Origin: Gnetum montanum
Taxonomy: Eukaryota; Streptophyta; Gnetopsida; Gnetales; Gnetaceae
NCBI GenBank assembly: GCA_015680685.1
Contig: MNCI01014205.1
Coordinates: forward strand, 1 to 57,425
DNA: 57,425 nucleotides
Reading direction: 5' to 3'
Positions 1-12,110 of this stretch are shown one piece after another; positions within the stretch are counted from its first letter, which is position 1, and every line of letters starts with the position of its first letter. The notes under the pieces are model-generated. The model worked only from the letters and a program-made list of their open reading frames with translations, was not told the DNA's origin and made no database searches. The translations under genes were made by a program, and so were the position numbers.

Positions 1-577
1 TTGTTCCTGCCATGAACAACTGGTGCTCACGGGGATTAGAGCCTAAAATATGTAGCGTTGATCTGAGGCCCTGATGCCTAACCTCTTCACTAGAGTGAGG
101 AGGAGGAACATCATTTTCTAAGAAACCCATCATGAGGGGTTCCTCTTCTCCTATTTCACTAATGACGTGGGGAACCTTGCCCTTCAATAGTGAATGTTGC
201 CTCTCCTGCCTTGCATCCCGAATACGTTGGGCATTTGTAGGAAGATAATCCCTCATGCGATATGTTCCAGCAACGTATTCAGCGAATAAGTCCTGCATGC
301 CAATCTGTGCCAATTCACGGAGAAGCATGTTCCAAACGGATCGATCTGGTGGTAAAACTATATTACTAAGCGAATCTCTCCAACGCAACTATTCATCCTG
401 ATGGAGAGTAAAAGTGTAATCAGGGATATACTCATCGGGATGAGTCTCAGTTATCGAATACTGTTTGGGACTTGGCTGATATGGGTTATGCTTATGATCC
501 TGACTTTCTCCTGTATTGTCCTTAGGTGAGTTGATTGCATGAGAAGAAGCCATTTCTAATGGTGTGCTAATTTTCAC
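1..577 (-). pseudogene. Athila-type gag, N-terminal part, cut by window edge
   Basis: Start of a retrotransposon Gag read on the minus strand from the ATG at 575-577 and running off the left edge. The first 62 codons are open, then a TAG at 389-391, after which the same frame stays open to base 1. The segment HPDEYIPDYTF followed by LHQDE, then LRWRDS and a PPDRSVWNMLL block, matches the plus-strand gag at 36330 closely enough to call them the same family. The TAG lies where a Gln is expected. Gag forms the particle that packages element RNA; this copy is broken. It lies just downstream of its own LTR (700-1707) and primer site, as expected for a 5' end. Lineage rests on the pol of the related copy at 38549-42250. 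Confidence 0.75.
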
Positions 578-678
578 CGTTATTTATGTTTTGAATTAAC
601 TGATTAACCCTAAGGTTCGTTTTAGGCTCACAACGATGTGAGTGATATCCCTTATGTTTAATTGGCGAAAAAACACTT

Positions 679-698
679 AGTCCCCGGCAACGGTGCCA
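679..698 (-). other. Primer binding site, tRNA-Asp type
   Basis: Read on the minus strand this is TGGCACCGTTGCCGGGGACT, which is complementary to the 3' end of plant tRNA-Asp apart from one or two changes. This is the usual primer of Athila elements. It begins one base inside the LTR edge at 700. The degenerate partner is at 36195-36214. Confidence 0.85.
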
Positions 699-1475
699 AT
701 GATGAGTGGCGAGGTACCCCTACACTCCCCCATAAGAATACGAGCGTGCACGCACGATCCGGTTGAACTCTACAGACTAAATGCCTTAACACCACAAGAA
801 ATGCTTGGGGTTAATCGTTCGTTGTCTTTCCAGGCTTGCTTGTATCTGTCACGGTGTATGGTTAAGCAAGTCTGAGGTATGTGATTTTTTTGGTATTTTC
901 GGCTTATCTCCTATGCTATCAGAGGAAAGGGTTGAGAAACTAATCTAACTCTAACTACTGTCCTAAGTCTAAATTAACTAGCGTCAGCATCCGTTCCCAC
1001 TTGCCGGACACACCCTGAACTATGCAACTGTGGCTTACCAAACGCTAGCCGTTACTGGGATCGCCACACGTAACGCAAGTGCTCGAAGTGGTCGTACTGA
1101 GGCACCTATTTAGCTTAAGTGTGATAAGAAAACGATTCCTTAGCTAGCCGTACACACCTGTGGGTGCTCGTAACTAAGTCGTACTTATCACACGTTCTAG
1201 CCTAGCAATGAGCAGCCGATTCCTCAACTAGCCGTACACATCGGACTACCACTGGGATTACCAAGCGTAGAATCCTGGAATACGCTACTGGGTTACCAAG
1301 CAGCCAATGCTCGTAGTTAATTCGTACTCATGCGTTGCGACAAGAAGCCGATTCCTTGACTAGCCGTACACGTCTGTAGACGCTCGTAATCAAGTCGTAC
1401 TTGTGCGCACTAGGAAAGTAGTAAATAAACAACAATAAAACCATGTACTGCAAGGCTTATCCAATCAAGTTCATC

Positions 1476-1481
1476 TTTATT
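1476..1481 (-). terminator. LTR polyadenylation signal AATAAA
   Basis: AATAAA in minus-strand sense, within a block conserved with the second Athila LTR (14540-14545). It lies about 170 bases downstream of the TATA box, which fits the R region of an LTR. Confidence 0.5.
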
Positions 1482-1647
1482 GCCGTATACAACTTGGGTT
1501 CAGGTTACAAGTTGCTCGAATAAAGAGCCGTTCACTCTAGGACTCCTACTGCGGGCACATGGGGAAAATTCTAACTCTGGAGTGATCAATCTGCCAGAGC
1601 TTCGCTACTTCTAGCCAGGATTGGGCAATGAAGGAAGTGCTGCCTCT

Positions 1648-1656
1648 TATTTATAG
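1648..1656 (-). promoter_or_regulatory. LTR TATA box
   Basis: CTATAAATA in minus-strand sense, conserved at the same place in the LTR at 14716-14724. It would start the element transcript toward lower coordinates, through the primer site and gag. Confidence 0.6.
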
Positions 1657-1840
1657 ATATGACGGCGGGACGCGATATCGTGGCCCAGTGCATGTCGCGT
1701 CTCATCAGTTGGGAAAGGAGAGAAGAGGTCAATTTATTCAAAGTTATTGATGATAGAGTTAGACCAACCATTTCAACCAATCTTTCTAGTGGAAAAATAT
1801 CATTAAAGTTAGGAGGAGAGGCCTAGTGATCACAACAAAT

Positions 1841-3420
1841 TTCTAGGAATGCTACATCATTCCAAGTGGTGTTTGAATGAGGAAAAGGAGCCACAGTTGT
1901 GGTTATGTAGCACCATGATGCAATGGGAGCCATAGAAGTGATCACAGATCACATTAAAGAATCTTTTAATGTACCTGTTATGCCACTAGCTGATATTTCT
2001 AAAGCCAAAGATGCTCAAATGATAGCTAGTACCTCTATGACTCCTACAAAACATGAAGATGTATTGGATATATTGTTGCAGACATGACAAATTATGACAA
2101 ATCTATTTAATATTCCTAGTGATATCATTACAACATAGTCTGAATTAATTTCCACCAAAGAAAAATTAATTAGAGTCAAAACTAGGGCAAAGCATGCTGA
2201 GAATGAGCTTCACAAATTATAAGAGGAGTTTGTAGCCTTGAGAGCAGAAATGAGAGATCTAACTCTATTCATAGCACTAGATTAAATATCATAATTTAGA
2301 ATCAAGTAGATCAATTTCCTCCTTGAGGATAATAAAGATATAGTAGATGAGAAAGAAAAGGCAATATGGAATGCTTTAGTAGTTAAAGCCCAATCATATG
2401 CCCATGCCAAAGTAGTTGCTATCTTACAAGAAGAAAACAAACAACTCACTGCAAACAACATGAAGTTGATCATAATAGAAAAGCAAAAAAAAAAAAAAAC
2501 TCTGGAAGAAAGCATCCATTTGTTGAAAGAGTAGCTGATGAGGGTCAACCAAGATATGAGCCACCTCACAAGAGAAAATAGAACCCTCTTTATGGAGGAG
2601 GTATGTGTCATTTGATAGAAATTAGGTATCGAAATTAGCATGTGGAAAAATGATGTTAAGAAACATGAAAGGCTCAAACAACAGTGTCGAGACAAAGTGG
2701 GCATGTACGAGTAGATAAATGAGAAAGAGATTCAAATGGCAAAGGTCTAAATTAGTTTGATTGTAACACAAAATCCTGATTAGCAATCTATCTTGGACAA
2801 CATGGCCCAAACCTATCAAGCATAAGTGAAAAATAAAGACATGAAAATAGAAGACTTAAAAAGAATACATGACATTAGCAAACCTCTGATATGCTAATTT
2901 AGCCATGCTAATAGCAAGTAGGTCTAGAAATGAACTAGAACAACAAGTAGTAGCCACTTATGCTTTATATGAGAAGGAGTTTGTAGATAGAAAAGATGCT
3001 CTATAGAAACTTTAAGTAGTACCCTTAGAACTAGAAGTAGTTAAGGCTAGCTACTAGGGGCAAAAATATGCAGGAACTAATCTAGCCAGAAGATTAACAA
3101 ACTATCATGAACTCAAAGAAGATTAACAAACTATCATGAACTCAAAGAAAAAGCTAGAGCTTTTGAAGAAGAGCAATGACAGTTTGTGGTGTGGTATGTT
3201 AAAGCCAATCAAATGTTTTTGCAACTACCATGTCTATGGAATGTACTAAATCCATCATACATTGGTTCATCAACAAGGATAGTCCATAATCCAAGAACAG
3301 AAGAAGAGAAGTTGTAGGTGCTCTTGAACAAACACCAACTTAGAAAGCCTAATGACACATGAAAGAAACTATGGAAGAGCCACCTCCACTTAGAACAACA
3401 TGAGGCTACACTCAACCTTA
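1841..3420 (+). pseudogene. Coiled-coil ORF of the A/B unit family, copy 1 (decayed)
   Basis: A string of short plus-strand open segments, rich in Glu, Lys, Leu and Gln, that reads as one long coiled-coil protein broken by many TAG stops. It aligns with the minus-strand ORF at 15187-16713. Shared blocks in order: SDIITT-stop-SELI against DSIIVT-stop-SNLL; ENRTLFMEEVC against QNRNLSLEEVC; YANLAML in both; and a C-terminal patch with WYVKANQMF, a Trp-Asn/Asp-Val-Leu/Pro, an H/Y-IG and IVHNP with EEKL. A 29-base tandem duplication at 3092-3149 shifts the frame. Its 5' end lies near an Athila LTR (to 1707), so the promoter is probably lost. No known family is recognised; function unknown. Confidence 0.5.
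3092..3149 (+). repeat. Perfect 29-base tandem duplication
   Basis: The 29 bases at 3092-3120 are repeated exactly at 3121-3149. In an otherwise decayed region an exact duplication is a recent replication-slippage or repair event. It shifts the frame of the coiled-coil ORF. Confidence 0.9.
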
Positions 3421-3639
3421 CTAGATGTCGTTTTTTTTGTTTTTTTGTCAAAACTGTCATGTCATGTGTTCATTTTTGTAAACTCTATTACGGCATTAGA
3501 GAGTCATGTATATAGAAGTCAGTGTCATGTAGATCTACCTCCCAATTTTGTAAGGAACTCCATCCTCATTTTTTTTAACCTGATAATGAGTTTTCAGTCA
3601 GTTGTGTGGGTATGATAAATTCAAAAATTTTGAGACAAT

Positions 3640-3900
3640 GATATAATAGTTATGATATCATATCTATGATGTCGTAGATATGTTATCATATCTTAGCATA
3701 CGTTATTGTATAAACAATATCATGGGGCATGTGCTAGCCTATATAAGCAACATTTGGGTGCACAGATCCATAGTAGATTGAATAGCATAGTAATAAAACT
3801 CTTTCTATTTTTTTTTCTTAAATTTAGTACTTAGTAGTGTGTTCCTGCAGTGTGATGTTTTGTAATTGAATGGAATTTTTATTTGAGTGTGATGTACTTG
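3640..3900 (+). promoter_or_regulatory. Possible promoter/poly(A) module, maybe an LTR remnant
   Basis: An AT-rich stretch holds an imperfect palindrome at about 3651-3690 (GATATCATATCTA against TAGATATGTTATC). A CCTATATAAGC TATA box follows at about 3738-3747, and AATAAA about 50 bases later. TATA and AATAAA this close together are typical of an LTR or a pararetroviral promoter. I found no partner LTR, primer site or coding region that would identify it. Confidence 0.3.
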
Positions 3901-4689
3901 GATGCATTGCATGACCAACAATAAAGATCAAGATTACTCTACATCATTGTTAATGTTTATTACTATTTACTATTTTCATAGTTAATGTTTATGATTACCT
4001 GCAATTTACTTTTAATGTCATTAAGCAGAATGAGTACAATTGATCTCAAGCACGTAAGTGTAACTACTTGGTAACCCAATAGTACTCTCACTTGGTAGGC
4101 CTAGTAGTGAGGTAGTTGGTAATCCCAGTAGTAGTTGCTTGATGTCCAAGGTGTGACTAGAAGATTAGGACCAGTTGCTCATCACCTAGGCTAGTTTAGA
4201 TTTGTTTTACTATCACTTAGATTTAGAACCCTTTACTTTCACTTCATGATTATTAGGAGCACAATGGCCAATACAACATCAATATCATATACCTCATCAT
4301 GAGTTAAACCATATGCATTGATTTTACTAATTCATGTGGGAAGACAATGATCATGAACGCTAACTAATTACTAATATAATCACATTACCATATCTAAAAA
4401 GTTCGACTGGGATTATACATGAATACTCGTATCTTGTATGGTTAGGTGTTGGACACTCCAATGCGCATGAACAGTCATCATCAATATCACAATAGCTAAT
4501 CTTTGATTTCTATGACAATGTCTTCATTTGTTGTCAAGAATTTTAGGCATAAAAATCAACTAGAGAAAGTCAAATGTTTGTAGTATTGGTTGTCTAAAAA
4601 GGCACTTTTATCGTATCCTCCACACAATTGGTGATACCTTTGAATCATTCCCTAACACTTATCTTATCATCCTTCTATTTGCTTCAAGG

Positions 4690-5110
4690 TTATGGATATG
4701 ATCCTAGATCATTAGCTTCAAGAAACTACAAAACAGGCTCTTTGACTCAAATAAATTTTTCTTTTCTTTATCAACCATCTCATGGCTAAGATTGTGCTTC
4801 AAGCCATACTAATGTATGTGACTATGAGCATTTCTTCACAAAAAGATTTGATTCTAAAAATTGACAAAATCATATGTTACTTTGTTTGGAATAGTTCACA
4901 TAATCATGACAAAACATAACTCATTACTTGGAATTGTGTGACTACACCCAAATTTCACAAAGACATAGGTTTCATCTCCCTTCAACACATGATCACTTGA
5001 AACCTATATAATTTGGGGTTGCATTGGCTCTTTACACAATATGACCTACCAACATGATAACAAATCCTAACACTCAAGTATGGGTTACCATGGCATGTAT
5101 CGGTAACTCA
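4690..5110 (+). pseudogene. Plant LINE reverse transcriptase C-terminal remnant
   Basis: Translated on the plus strand this shows the post-RT region of plant LINEs. A segment like HLMAKIVLQAILMYV precedes LILKIDKIICYFVWNSS, then LITWNCVTTPKFHKDIGF and LYNLGLHWLF. In intact L1-type plant LINEs the same order reads roughly as an 'AGR...VL.SIP.Y' block, 'IDK..R.FLW', then 'W..VC.PK..GGLG.R'. Several stops interrupt it (for example after HDKT and after LQHMIT). Neither the RT catalytic core nor a poly(A) tail is evident. It is an old 5'- and 3'-truncated copy. Confidence 0.55.
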
Positions 5111-8100
5111 TCCATGATTGTTTTTTTCTTAGTTTCATCTGGCTATCCATCATCTCTTTCCCTTGCTCTCCTTGTATAATCCACCACTGTCAATGCCCTT
5201 TGTTGATTGTAAATAGTGTATTGAGATGATCCAACTTGTAATGTTACTCTAGCTACATGGGTATGCGTGCTTGGATTGGGTAGCTATTGTTATAACCTAC
5301 CTTGGTTTGTGCCATTAAGGCCACAAACATTTACGATACAATACATAGGTAATACTTAAGAACATTTGGTTTTCATTCCCAAGAAGTCATGGTTTTAATC
5401 CCAATGGGTTATAATAATTACATGGCATCTTCAAAACATTAGCATGTTACCTCATTTTATTTTGTATTATATCAATAGAAAATGTTAAATCATGATAAGT
5501 TTTAACATTCTGCTATACATCCCATGAATATCTCTTTGTAGAAAATCTCATTTATTTTGTGGCCTTTTGCTGGTTCAGCAAGTTGGCATGCCATAATGCA
5601 AAAGATTTCACTTTAGATTTAGTTCTTATTTGTGCCATTATAGGTCTTATTTGTTAGATTTCTAGTTGGATGATTTCATGTGATTAGTGTATTAATTCCA
5701 ATCTTGGAAAAATGATAAGCTTCTTCACTGTAACAGGTCCATAGCTACCTCTTGTTAAAGAAAGAATATGATTATTCCTTTTGCTATTATTTGTATTGTG
5801 TTTAGTTATTTAAACCCAAATCTTGAAAAAATGCATTTTCGAATTGGAAGAACAAAGAACATTTTTAAAGAGAAAACTCTGCCCTTTCAGAATTCTACTA
5901 TGACTTATTCAGCTTGATGAAATGATTGATTCGAGTTAGTATATATTCTGATCACTTGCATTGGAATTTAAAGTTCTTGCAAATTTGTCATTTTAGGTTC
6001 TTAGTTTAATTTTAAAATTGTATATCATTTTTATGTTAGACTTTGAAACAATTAATCCTGTTCCTTATTTTCTATGTTTATGTTTTAATGAATATTAAAA
6101 TAGTAGAATTCAGTATAGTGTGAAGAAATCCAATTTGATTTCTCTTATAAAATTTGTACAAGAGTTACAAGGAATTGTGAGCAGAATATTCACTCACATC
6201 CTGAACTTGATTTTGTTAGGTTTTCAATTTAAGATTTACTTTTTGAGTTTAATCAAAAGTAAACTGAGCTATTATATTCCATGAGTATTTTGCTAAAATT
6301 TGAACCTTGATTTAGTGAACCTACATGTTATTTATTTGATAATTTGGCTATATTTGTCTTTGATCATCAATGTATTGTTGTTCAATAATTTGCTTTTTGA
6401 AACTAAATTAGTCCAACTAAGGTATATTTTTATGTCATCGTTTTCCATTTTGTATCACAAAAGGTGGCACAACAATAATTGTGGAAATTAGTCTTAAATT
6501 TATTTGATATCTTTGCATCTGAATTGCTTAATAGTCCATCTATTAAGGAATATGAAATGTAAAAACATTTAATGAGATAATGTTTGTTGTTGAATTTACT
6601 ACTAAAGTTGTGGGTGTTTTGGGTCTTTCCACCAATAGTCTCTATTGTGGAAATTTTAGGTATGGGGCCCTTCACTTGTCGACTTGGAGATGATGTTCCA
6701 CTCCTTCCATTCCACTACCCCACCTCTATGCTACATAATCACCCTTCTCCAATCCAACGCCTACTTCACTCGTGGAATAGCTCACGTTAGTCCATTGAAG
6801 CTTGCATGCCCTCAGCACCACTTCCATATATCATCATTGCCATTGTGCTTTTCCCATGTGTCTACCATGCATGGCACCACCCCATCTTTCCCACCTCTCA
6901 TTGTACCTAGAATGGGTCTACATTCATGGTTGGGAACAAGACAATGATGATCATAAAGGCAATTGTTGCCAAGATCATAGGTCTCCCGACCTTAAGGGAG
7001 TGAATAGTTAAGAGTGTCTTGGTTGTTCTACGGGTTTCCCATGGCTTCTTTGCATATGGGCTTTAGCATTGTTTTCATAAAGAAAAGCACAAAGTTAGGT
7101 GGCTATTTGAGCCTTAGTAGTTTGAGGCTAGGACCATCTATGAATATGTGTTTCACTAGCCCTTTGATTTGCTAACCTATGGTCATTTTTGAGTGCTCTA
7201 AAGTCTAAAGAACAACCTTGCCTCAACTTCCCTACTTTCTTTACAAATGCTATTCTCCATTAGGCATATGTCAATGCCATGCCCATATGCAAGTACGAAG
7301 GCCTTCTATTGGCTTTGACACACAACTAAGGAGTTTGGGATGTAGGCATCCTAGAGGATAAAACTATGTCCAAGCTCATAAGTACATTAACAGGTTGATT
7401 TGGGTCTCAACTCTAAAGAGGCATTGTTGCTTTGACAATGCAACCCACTCTCTAAGCCTATCAAAAGACACAACCCCTAAATCGCTGCAAACACAGAGTG
7501 AACTGGCAACATTAGCGCCAACCACATTGCATCCTTGGCCCTTGCTTCAGCACAAGGCCCTCCTTCCTCTAACCACAACTCTTAGAAGATGGTAAGCCTA
7601 CCAATTACCATTGTTTCCATGTTAATTGATGATCGAACTTTTACCTATCAAACTCTTACCCCAACATCAAACACGATAAACATGGATACCTTGATGACAT
7701 GAATTTTTGATGTTTCATTTTTGTTTAATAAAGGATTCCCTCTTGACATTGCAAGCTAGGCCCTTTGTTCCAAGAGTTGGCCCTTATTTTACCTAAATAT
7801 TTACATCTAATTTTGTACGTTTGAGTTTTTTTTTTTTTTTGAAAGGTGGCTAAAAAAACAAAAGAATAGTAAAGAATTTGGCAAAACATGCTAAGACTTT
7901 GGCGCTTGTATTTATGGTCACGCAAATGCTTGTTCTGTGGGTGACCCACCAAACGGAGGGAGATACAGCGTCCGTCAATCCTGAAATGCACATTTTGTAA
8001 TGTACCACTTGCACTTACTCTATATTCTTACACCATTTTCTATTCCAGGCTTTCCCTGCTAGTTTGCCTTGCTTTTCTTTCCTTTCCTTCTCTTCCCTGT

Positions 8101-8560
8101 CGTCAGTTCCTTGTCGTGACATTCTCTCTCCCAACACCTCTCCATTTGTCAACTTGCCTAACAAAAAGCAAACCCAATGCCATGATCGTAGCAAGGAAGC
8201 TTCGTTTCTTCCGCAATCCTGTGTGAAGGGTATGGGGGAAATCACAAAGGGCCTCGTTGGCTCATGCCAGTGCTGGGTCCAGAAAAACTGAAAAAGTAGA
8301 GGCAAAGCCTTCATATTCAAAAGGCGGGATGATGTACTCATTATTCTTTTGCTTTCCCACTGTCTTTCTCGGCTGCTTCTCTCTCATGCGTCCCTTAAAT
8401 CTAGCTCCACATTCTGCTTTTCTAATCCCTGTCATAAAAAGTAGATGAGATACTTTTGTTGCTGTTCATGTAATGGTGTTCTTTACAAGGAATTGTCAGG
8501 CCAAATTCCATGAATCATTCATTGGCGTCCAGGCATCAACCCATGGATTCTGGAAAGCAG
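5110..8560. other. AT-rich intergenic DNA, no supported gene
   Basis: Only short open frames of fewer than about 110 codons occur here, on both strands, with no recognisable domain, no consistent codon pattern and no paired splice sites. There is a poly(T) run near 7827-7842. I see no tRNA or rRNA. It may hold very old transposon remains. Confidence 0.5.
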
Positions 8561-11500
8561 TAGCATGCTGGATCTGAGACAGATAGATGAATCATGATGA
8601 TACGTGGCTCGCTTGATGCTATAGCATTATATCTCTAGATCATTCACACCAGAGGATTGTTTTGCTGGCTCCCTTTTTAGTTTTTATTATAGTCTGTTTG
8701 CTGACGCTAGCGTCATGCTTCTCTGGCACAGATATCGGCCCTGTTCTTTCCCTCCCCAGATTCTTTCTTATGCTGGGCCTTCCTTATTATGAGTGCTCTT
8801 AATCATTATTGTTTGTCTGATCCCATTATCTCAGATGTGCACTGCTCATGTTCATCTTAATTAATCATCGTACACCTGGACCTCGATCTCACCATTATCT
8901 CCTCGTTTGTCCGTGATTCCGGATGCTCCCTTAAAATTATATTATCTGTGCTGTCCGTGTAACGTGGAACACTAACATCAGACCATCGAAGATAGATGGG
9001 ATGTTAGCCAGAATGATGACAGAACGATGAAGTTGTTTTTGTTATGTATGTTTTATGTATGGGAATCTGATTGCATAACCAGTACTTTTGGGTCGATCTA
9101 CATAGCAGTGGACAAAGTATGCGGACCCAGAAAAATTGGGGCCATGCTTTACGAGTATACGTTATGTAATTGCCTAATTGGTAAGGAATGGAATATGTTC
9201 GTTGGGAAAGAGTTTTGTTTTTTTCTTTTCTGTATATATCATTTTAAAAGGAAATATCCGTTGCAGAAAGAAGGATATGGAAGAAGCCTGCCTCCATTGT
9301 GGGGGACGGCTCATCACCAACGGATCTTGTTCCTTGCACCCAATTGTTTTTTCCTGTAAGTTTTTAAAAGTTTTTTCCCCACCTTTCCTGCTGTAGTGCA
9401 GTGTTTTTAAAACGGTTTTCATGGTTGTGATAATCACAATCAAGATTAGACTTGGGTGGGCGAAGTGCACTGTCGGGATTTTGCAAATCTGAGAATCTTG
9501 CTGCGGCTGTTTTGGGTTGTTCGGCCGTTGCGGGGTGTGGGTGGGTGGTGGGTGCCCGTGGAAAAAGAAAGAACTGAAAAAGGTGGAAAAGGGCTGAACC
9601 CGGAAGCAGAAACAGCAGTCCCAACAACAGGAACAACAGCAAAGCCCCACATTTTTCGTGCAGTGATTGACATTTTTCATTTAAATTGGAATCGAAGCCC
9701 CACATTGATGAGCGCTGTTCTTTATTTTCCATTTCCATCATGAGAAAGATAAATATGATTAAAATTAAATAAACAAGTGGGAAGGCCATGGATACATGGA
9801 GGAGCAGATAAGCGTAGCCAAGCCAAACTCATGATGTCATGCCCTCGCTTCCTCACCAAACTTATTATTGGAGACAAACCAATGAGAGCACCATAAGAAA
9901 GCTACCAGACATGGACATAGCGCAACATATGATATGTATACGGCTTACCTTCTCACCAGATCCTACCTTACCAGTAGCAACAGCTTGGAAGCAAATATAC
10001 ATACATAATCAGTCCTTTTAAAATTATTTTCTCAAAACTAACCACCTACCATACTTCTCTTCCATCCTTCATGTTCTCGTCTGATTTAAGCATTTTATTT
10101 ACCCAGTTGTCAGACGAATCTTTTTCCTTTTTCCTTTTCCCTTTTCAATTTTACAGCATGTAACGGACGTGGGTGAAACCATTTTTAACGCAAACAACCG
10201 CATGACGAGCTTTCCTTTCCGGGGTAAGTCATAAACATGGACAGTTGCGCTGCTGATGATAGAAATGGTAAATTGGTAACAATTCCTTGAAATTTCATCG
10301 GATCCCTGGAACATGACGCACCAGACTGCAGGTCCACCGTCACAGAAAATGGGGCTTCTTTGCTCCACACAGCCGGGCGCTGCCTGTATGTGTACAAATA
10401 ACAGACGAGACGTACTCTCAGGAAACACGGTGAATTCATTTATTGCAATACTTGTAATGGTTGTCTCACGTGTAAGGGTCAGATCAGCCTCATCCTGCCA
10501 AGGCACGTAGCTTCATCCAATACGTCCTGCTGGAGCTGCAGGCTTAACAACAGGCCAGCATCCGATTACTCCATGTGATGGGCAAGGAAGTGATTTCTTG
10601 TTTCTGTTAGCCACGCAAAATGTTAAGTTCAAGGCTAAGGTCTTTCTCCTGCAACGCAAAAGGAAGCTGGCTCAAATGGTAACTTCATTGTTTTATAAGA
10701 CCAGGGATAAAGTTATAAGTTTGATGGTTAGCTCATTATCTTACGAAGGAAAGTCCAAGCATTCAATGGTACACGGCGAGTCGCTAAGACACTCATCTTT
10801 CAGCTGAGAGCAATGATTTTTTATGAGCTCAGCGAATTTTCCCAACAAGCTGATTTACCTTTTAAACCTTTCTGATTTTTTTTTTAAAAAATTTCGGCGA
10901 TTAACCACATGAATCTGGAGAATTTCAATTAATTTACCAATTAAAATACAACTTCACACAAATAAAATAAAAATTACAAATATACATTTAACAAAAGCAG
11001 TAGAGCAAAGGAAACAACCTTAATATTATCTCCTAGCAAACCTACCACAAACTGAAAACACCCTGTTCTATCTTTATCAATGATTTATTACAAGGCATAA
11101 ATCTCTGTGGTTCATCCTTTTATTAGGCTTGTGACGGACGTGGAACTAGCAAAGGGGTGGCCAACATGGGCTTCGGTCATTAAGACGTTGGTATGAAATG
11201 GATTGATCCATTAATCATGGGTGGATTGAATGAATATCAATTAACATCATTATGTTAATGATGGATGTGAGCTGGGGTTCTGTTGGTGGAGGTGGAGGAT
11301 GGGTAGAACTTGTGATTTGTGAGTGCTTATTTAGTTCATATATCTTAGTAATGCTGCTGCTGTTTCTGTGATGTGTATGTGGTGCATTTGTGCGTGGGTT
11401 TCCCATTGGCCCCTGACTTTCAAACAGAGTCTCAGGTGTGTTTAAAAGTGAAGAAAGCAATAGGCATGGCCGACACGCTCCCACAGTCCCACCTAAAAGA

Positions 11501-12110
11501 CACAGAAAACATAACAAAGCATGCATTCCTAAGTGCCCATCCTATTTTTCTCTGTAATCTCTGTTCTAATATAAATCAATTGCAAATTCAGTGTTAAAAA
11601 AGCAAATTTGGAATGCTTGCGTGGGTACCTGGGGGTTGCCCACATAAATCCTATCTAGTACCTGCCTGCCTAAGACGTCGGCAGCAACGAATTTTAAAGG
11701 TGGAATACACGGACAGACAAAGCAAGGATATGCTACAGAAGAGAGACTAAACGTATACAACTCCATGGGTTTAGGAATCCTGAGGGCTAATCCCCGGAAA
11801 CTTCATGCCAACTAAATAAGGTTTCCTTTCATGACGTGGGCGGACGCATGGCACACAAAGCGAGCTGAACAACCTTCTAAATTATGCACCAAAAATAGGC
11901 AAAAAGCCAAGCAAGGAAGCAAAACTTGGATATGCGTAATGGCCATGACCATGACATGAGCATGGAATCCATGAGGCAAACGGCTACAGATGTAAGTGGT
12001 GACAAGGTACTTGCATGTGGATCCACATAAATCATGGCCCACTTACCTCACCTCACCTCAAATGCCAACATGCTTTCTCTCTGTCCTTCGTATCTATTTA
12101 ATGTAATGGT
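8560..12110. other. Single-copy-looking intergenic DNA, no supported gene
   Basis: More balanced base composition than the flanks, with several overlapping short frames; the longest are about 168 and 141 codons on the minus strand at 9174-9789. Their translations are low-complexity (Phe/Leu/Pro/His runs) and match nothing I know. The stretch could be the flank of a host gene or a non-coding RNA locus, but no feature is firm. Confidence 0.4.

Larger units (their letters stand above)
700..1707 (-). mobile_element. Athila LTR (5' LTR, about 1.0 kb)
   Basis: On the plus strand the block starts TGATGAG at 700 and ends CTCATCA at 1707, a 7-base terminal inverted repeat with the usual TG...CA ends. 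The primer site abuts the 700 end. In minus-strand sense there is a TATA box (CTATAAATA) at 1648-1656 and an AATAAA inside GGCAATAAAGATGA at 1476-1481, about 170 bases apart. Both recur at the same spacing in the LTR at 13934-14922. Three imperfect internal repeats around ACTAGCCGTACAC with GCTCGTA and AAGTCGTAC follow at about 1134-1405. The other LTR lies outside the window, so the target duplication cannot be tested; the right flank begins GTTGG. Confidence 0.8.

Noticed and set aside
9174-9789. Minus-strand frames of 168 and 141 codons
   Set aside because: The two overlap in different frames, are rich in Phe, Leu, Pro and His runs, and show no domain, splice context or relative in the window.
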